64,000 bases of DNA from assembly GCA_035582835.1 (NCBI GenBank), contig JAYKAV010003104.1, positions 124,001-188,000 of the forward strand, given 5' to 3'. The stretch is from Phoebastria nigripes. Taxonomy: Eukaryota; Chordata; Aves; Procellariiformes; Diomedeidae. Both the position numbers and the translations under genes were made by a program. The notes below the pieces were generated by a model, which was not told the origin of the DNA, searched no databases, and was given only the letters and a program-made list of their open reading frames with translations. Shown piece after piece: positions 37,297 through 64,000 of this stretch (the first letter of the stretch is position 1; each line of letters begins with the position of its first letter).

Positions 37297-38626
37297 AAAG
37301 GGAAGCCGTGTGATTCTTACCATGGGCTCCAGATGATCTATGTAACATCTGCTTCAACAGAAGTCACTTTCCAGCAGGATCTGCTCCTGCAGCAGTCTCT
37401 CACAGAGAACAAGGTCACAGTAAGAGGGGCTTGGATTTTTGGGGGTTTTTTTCCTCCTTGCTTTAAAAAGAAAAGTGAGGACACAACCATGTACATGGTT
37501 CAGGAGCACTGACAACATAGCATTGGAACAGAGCTCCATCGCACCAGCACCTTCATGCCATAGGACNGTTTGCAGCATGGGATGGGGAATGACATATTTG
37601 GTAGTTGGCTTCCCACAAGCCAAATGCTTGGAGGAGTGTGGGAGTTTTGAAATGGCTTAAACCCACAGCTGTGCCACCTTGTTTGCCCAAGATGATGCCC
37701 AAAGAGAAGGCTGGGCACCAACCTATAATCTGGGTTAATCCACAAACTCATCCCCATTCCACCAGCAGACAAGCTGCAGCATGCCTTTTGCACAAAATAC
37801 ACCTATCTGTTTTCACCACTGGAAAAAAAAAAAAAAAATCATTCCAGATAGGTCAGAAGGGGGACAACCCAGACTAGGTTTATGTAGTTAAGGTCACAGA
37901 AGTTTGTTTACGTGACACCAGCCTCACACAAATTGTTCTTGATTTACATCAAAGCCACTGGTGGTTCTGGGGACTTCTGCGCTGTCAGGCCACTGTTTTG
38001 GCAAAGCTCTCGGGATGTCCAGGCTCTCACCCATGGGTTGCACAAGTGAAGGAATTGGTGCATTGGGATCACCACGTCCCTCCAGCACCCACAGCCCTGT
38101 TCCAGCCTTGCTGGACACAGCGAATTGGCAAATCCCCGCCAACAGCCAGTGGCTGCTAGGCATCCCCTTTCCCACCACGGCACCCCAAGACCCAAATCAT
38201 GCCAGACTTGTGTCAGCTGCCACTACGCCCCCAGACCTGTGGTTTCTGGAAACAAGCCCGGGTGGCACGTCCCTGACACAGGGAACAACTTTTCTTCCTC
38301 CTTCTGGGTTTTGCCTTAACAGGGCTCTTCCCCTACAGCCCCAGACATCCTCTTTGGGCACAGAGCAAGACTTCAAGAGCAAGGTTTTACAGAAGCTACC
38401 ATAAAGGCAAAGCCTCGCTGAAACACAGGTTGAGAATAATTGCACTGCCAGTGCCCATTTTAAAAAACAAGAGCTCCTCAAGCACACCTTGATTCTAGGG
38501 TATTCTACAGACCAATGGACCTGGCGCAAAACAAAAAGATCAGCCAAAGCAAAGCTAAAAGCAACTGAGGACAGGGTGCCATGCTGGGTCAGTGTAAATA
38601 AGGAGAGAAGCGTGTATTTAAATGTT
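37297..38626. other. Intergenic, downstream of PLS3
   Basis: Nothing recognised beyond a short A run near 37824. Several chance frames of 60-150 codons overlap on both strands. Confidence 0.5.
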
Positions 38627-39097
38627 TTTATTTCAACTAATGCTTTGCCACCATATTACATCACTTTGAATAGCTTGGAATAGCAATATGATCTCAAAAT
38701 ATAGCAAACAGCTTGCCAAAGCAAGATAATATTAAATCCTATGGATACAGCATCTTCCTTCTTTGGCGACATCGCTTCCTTTTATCTGTAAAAATAGTTT
38801 TATGTTCCAGCACATTTGCTGTTCAGTTTATTGAACCCTGCTGTTTATAACATTTGCCTCTTCCCTGCACAAAACCTCCCCACAATGTAGTACGGTTTTA
38901 TATCCAACAGCATTTTAAATAAAAAAGTTATAGTTTTCATGCAGATTTTTGTAAAAATTATTTTCTAGGTGCACAGAACTGAACCAAGATGCATACAAAA
39001 ATGCATTCACTTCCATTTCTCAGGTGTAACCGTGCCATCAGCAACGTATCATATGTTACTGCGAGAGGTCCAAGGATGGTGGTATTCTCATATATAA

Positions 39098-39101
<4 letters not shown>

Positions 39102-39143
<42 letters not shown>
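39102..39143. repeat. Homopolymer A(42)
   Basis: Forty-two consecutive A on the plus strand, which is poly-U in the predicted PLS3 3' UTR. The true length is likely uncertain in any assembly. Confidence 0.95.
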
Positions 39144-39145
<2 letters not shown>

Positions 39146-39800
39146 ACCCCAAAAACAAAATAACCAAAAAAACCCTTTTTATAAGCAGCAAGAGAAAAAA
39201 CTGCCACGCTTTATTTGTAAAGTAATCAAAATAGTTAGATGTATAAAAAAGCACCACGTACAGAGAATACCAGAGGAAGATCCATCTTCCTAATTACACT
39301 TTTCTCATTTAGCATTGCGAGCTGGCCTGCAGGTCCCAACTTGTACTGTAGCTTTATTTGCAAAGTTAAGGAAGTGGTCAAACGTAGAATATGCTTGGAC
39401 CATATGATAGAAATTAAACTGGATTGCAGATAGAAATTAGATTTGTTTCCATTACAGCTCATACCAACCACCTTATAGCCCTCAGGGGTAAAAAAACCAC
39501 GCACCAAGTATCTGAGAAATAATGGGGTGAAAACAGCTCCAGAGCACTATTGAAAGATGCAGGTCTGTCATGAATGCATTTCTGTGGGCTCTTGATAAGT
39601 TAAACTTTCCTTTGGGAAAAGAGCACGTCTGTTGGTTAAAACTCCTCTCCCTGAGAATTTTGATAAGAGTTTGTCTTGCAAAGCAAAACAAAGTCCTTTG
39701 AACTTCAACAGTTCCTAGGCCAACAGCATTTCAACGTGGTCACAGCTGATCTGCTACTCATGCACCCAGGGTGGCAGGTTGGGTTTTTGTTGCGTTTTGG

Positions 39801-39820
39801 TTTTTTTTTTTTTTTTTTTT
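39801..39820. repeat. Homopolymer T(20) just after the PLS3 stop
   Basis: Twenty T on the plus strand, giving a 20-base A run in the PLS3 mRNA some 16 bases downstream of the stop codon. It is a possible internal oligo-dT priming site. Confidence 0.9.
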
Positions 39821-39836
39821 ACATGGATCAACCCTT

Positions 39837-61140
<21,304 letters not shown>

Positions 61141-61160
61141 CTCATGAATTTAGGGAGTAC

Positions 61161-64000
61161 CTAGAGAGAGAAAAAGGACACTGTGTGAAACCAGGCTGCA
61201 ATCAAATGCACGCAGTTTTGAACAGCAGTATAGCAACAACCAGTACCAAGGTCACTAGAGTTCTTGAAGCCACATTTATTTTTCCACTAAGAAAACAGAT
61301 GTGTGAAACTCAGAAGATGGGAAATGCACTCCTTAACAAGTCAAAAAATCCCATTAGCCTTGTTAATATTTAGCTCCGTGTATTTATTTTATGGGCTATG
61401 CTGTTCTGCACACATTAAGGTACCTGCTACCGGTGTGTTCTGTAGGTCAGAAGAGCTCACATCTCCAGGGATTTTCCACAACTTTGAACAAAATCAGAAT
61501 CCAGAGTTGAAATATTAATGCAAGAGATACTGAACGCTCTGCCGGCCTGTCTGTCCCCCGAGAGCACACAGCTACCAAACCCAAATAATAAAGATTCTGA
61601 ACAGTACCTGAAAAAGGTCTTTTTGCACAAAGTAGTATACCTGATATTGTTTGCAAAAAGGAAATAGTCTGCTTTTCTACAGGAAAACTGTTTGAATAAA
61701 CACCTGCCTATTTCCCCAGTCAGTCTCTCAATAAACCATATAAGCAATGCGCTGTTTGCACTGTCACTGACCCCCTCCATCCTCCTGAGCAAGGCACAGC
61801 ACGAACACCACAAGCAAGTGTGGAACAGCAGGCATCAGCCACGCTCAAACCCCAAGTACACAGAAACTCTGCTTTGATCAGACCTGCTTGGTGTTTAAGA
61901 AACAGAGAGGATGAAGCATACAGTTCCTACATCCATCTGCTATAATCCTCCTTTCCAAGCACTGATTAGGTGCCACCCAGCCAGCCCGGACAGGAGGTAT
62001 CACCATGAGGATGGGAAAAGGCCGGTGACCTGCCCACGTCCCCTTCCCATGACATTTGTGACGGCAGCATCAGATGCCCTGTTGGCACTTTGGCCAATAT
62101 GACCAAGAGAGATCAGCGATTGATGGAACAATGCAAACAGGGCAATCCCAATGCATGAACAAAAAGGTAGGCACTGATAAGCACATTGTAGCACACATGC
62201 TAGCTCTAGCTCAGGGTCTTTAAAAATGGGGATCTGGGCAGGCTCAGCACAACTTCAAATGAGATTTGCATCCCAAGATTTTCCAGCTCCCACTTTGTTA
62301 GCTACAACTGCTCTAAGTTGAGAAATAAAAGGTTCCTCCTCTGCCTATGGGAACAGACACAGCTGCCTCCTCCTCTGTAAGCAAAATGATGAGGGGTGAA
62401 TTCAGGTTTACAGACTGTCAGAAGGCAGGATCCTGAACGGGCTGGCTCGCTGCTCAAGCGACAAGAGACTCAGTTTCAGAAATGCCTGTGCTCTGATTAG
62501 CAAGCATCTTTTGTCTGAGGCTCCCAGCTGCCTTCACAAGCACTTGTTAGCTTAAGAACACAAGAACAGTAGCTGTAAGTATTCATTTTCTGTAACACTT
62601 CACTCNGTCTGGAAAGAACGAAGTCGTTAGAGATGAGAGCGATGGGCAGGTGTGGCAGCCTGGGAAAGCAGCTCAGACAGGTGCTAGCAGCAGAGAAAGT
62701 CAACAAGAAGTTGCATCACTACAGAGACATGAAGGAAAGCACATCAGACCCCACCTCCCAGCATCTGCAGAGCTGCCAGTGGACACNACAAGATGTTTAA
62801 CAGTCAGTAAAAGCCACCAACAGCAAGACAGCCAACTTCATCATTGGGCTCATACTGCAAGAATGGGGCAGGGGGAGGAATTGCAGCAAAGCTGCATCAG
62901 ACTGACAGAGGAAAAAAAGAAGCACCATAGTAAATTTTTTATACTGTTTCACAGATTACAAGTTAGGCTAGTTGACCAAGGAAATGCCACCATGCAGGTC
63001 CTTGCAAGATGCAGGAATGCTGTGTGCAGCGCTGCCCCCCGTCTTGCTGGATGCCCAGTCTGCCAGTCTGGGACCTACCCCCATTCCTGAAGCAGCCCCT
63101 TCCCTGCAGCACTCCCACAGGTGCCCCAGCAGCCCGAGCCTCAGTGCCACCAAAACCTGGCTGTTATTTCCAGAGGATAAAGGAGTTGCTCAGCAAGAAA
63201 GTCAGCTGTGAGCAAGCTTGGTGCATGCTACAGGAGGTGGATTTCACAACTGGCAGAAATACTTGGGGAACACTATCGGGAACAGAGACAGTTTTGGCTA
63301 TGCAGGAAGGCAGGTGGCATGAGCCGCCAGGCAGGAGAGGCTGAGTTATGAGACTAAAAATTCAGCCAACCCTCCTTCACAATTTCTGCCTTCTTCCTAA
63401 TCCTCACTTAACCAATTCATTTTCAGACCACGAGGATTTCCCTTAAAACGGGATTTTGAAAAGCATAATTATCTAACCAATTCATTGGAATTTAATTTGC
63501 TGCTGACTATTTCTACCATCTTTAACACCAAAACAAGTAGCAAACACCACCATAAGCCAAGAGCTTTTAAAAAAGCTGCTCTGTTTGACTTTATCAGGGA
63601 AGTATCACGCTCTGGATATGCCCTGCAGTTGTGTGGGTCTTAAAAAAAATTTTCCCTTCCAGCCCTGATGCTGTTCAGCTCAGTCAGTAAGTCTATAAAA
63701 CAGGTTTACCTCTCAGTTTTCATATCNGTTCTTCCTTCTCTGTTTCAGAGGAAAGAGGGAGAATCTGAACCAACAGAGAAAAAGCAGACACCTGACCTTG
63801 TTATAGCTGTCTGGGAAGGGGAAAGTATGTAATGATATCACAAAACAGTATATATGAAAAGGTTAGTAGGCCACAAAGTTACAAGTTGACAGGGACTGCC
63901 AAGCTCCCAAAGCAATTTTACAGAGTTTTTTTGCAATGGAGAGGTATTACACCAACATTGGCACACTGGGCCGGGGGGGCAAGGGAGCTTTCCAGGTTTT
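61161..64000. other. PLS3 upstream intron or 5' flank
   Basis: Because the first coding exon begins at an acceptor, at least one non-coding exon must lie upstream on the minus strand. I see no CpG island or clear donor-bounded exon up to the window edge, so the promoter is probably outside. Frames here are short and unconvincing. Confidence 0.5.

Larger units (their letters stand above)
38627..39836 (-). other. PLS3: Probable PLS3 3' UTR
   Basis: The minus strand after the PLS3 stop is AT-rich and non-coding. AATAAA on the minus strand at 38632-38627 is a candidate end about 1.2 kb past the stop; other AATAAA hexamers lie nearer the stop, for example near 39210 and 39350. The region contains two homopolymers that would appear in the mRNA: a 20-base A run beginning about 16 bases after the stop (39801-39820 on the plus strand as T) and a 42-base U run (39102-39143 as A). 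The extent is inferred. Confidence 0.5.

Noticed and set aside
61161..64000. PLS3 promoter within the window
   Set aside because: No CpG island or plausible first exon was seen upstream of the first coding exon before the window ends.

Overview
The window is vertebrate nuclear DNA, most likely from a bird. Its genes are split into exons with GT-AG introns. Its recognisable interspersed repeats are CR1 LINEs ending in the 8-bp ATTCTATG tail typical of birds and other sauropsids. Isolated Ns and one 645-bp N run look like a short-read assembly. There are no bacterial or viral genes.

Three protein-coding loci can be supported. (1) AGTR2, the type 2 angiotensin II receptor, is a complete 372-aa seven-helix receptor in one coding exon on the minus strand at 17715-18833. 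(2) A leucine-rich-repeat surface protein of the nyctalopin/Nogo-receptor type is read on the plus strand; its main coding exon begins at a splice acceptor at 29692 and ends with a stop at 31011. (3) PLS3 (plastin 3, an actin bundler) is on the minus strand. All 15 coding exons lie between 61140 and 39837. They join without a frame break into 628 codons plus stop: two EF-hands followed by four calponin-homology (CH) domains.

Layout: 1-17319 is the downstream flank of AGTR2 with only simple repeats and chance ORFs. 18834-29691 is the AGTR2 upstream region, with a minus-strand CR1 at 26574-27511 and an unexplained 285-codon open frame at 23357-24214. The LRR gene follows. A second minus-strand CR1 at 32253-33479 is interrupted by the N gap. 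A compact CpG-rich island lies at about 36560-36965, followed at once by a third CR1 on the plus strand. The PLS3 3' UTR starts just left of 39837. PLS3 fills the window to 61160, and 61161-64000 is its upstream intron or flank.

The genes do not form a functional pathway, but their order is informative. PLS3 and AGTR2 are also neighbours on the mammalian X, where the DXZ4 macrosatellite lies between them. Here the same interval is only about 20 kb and has no macrosatellite. It carries the LRR gene and an orphan CpG island instead.
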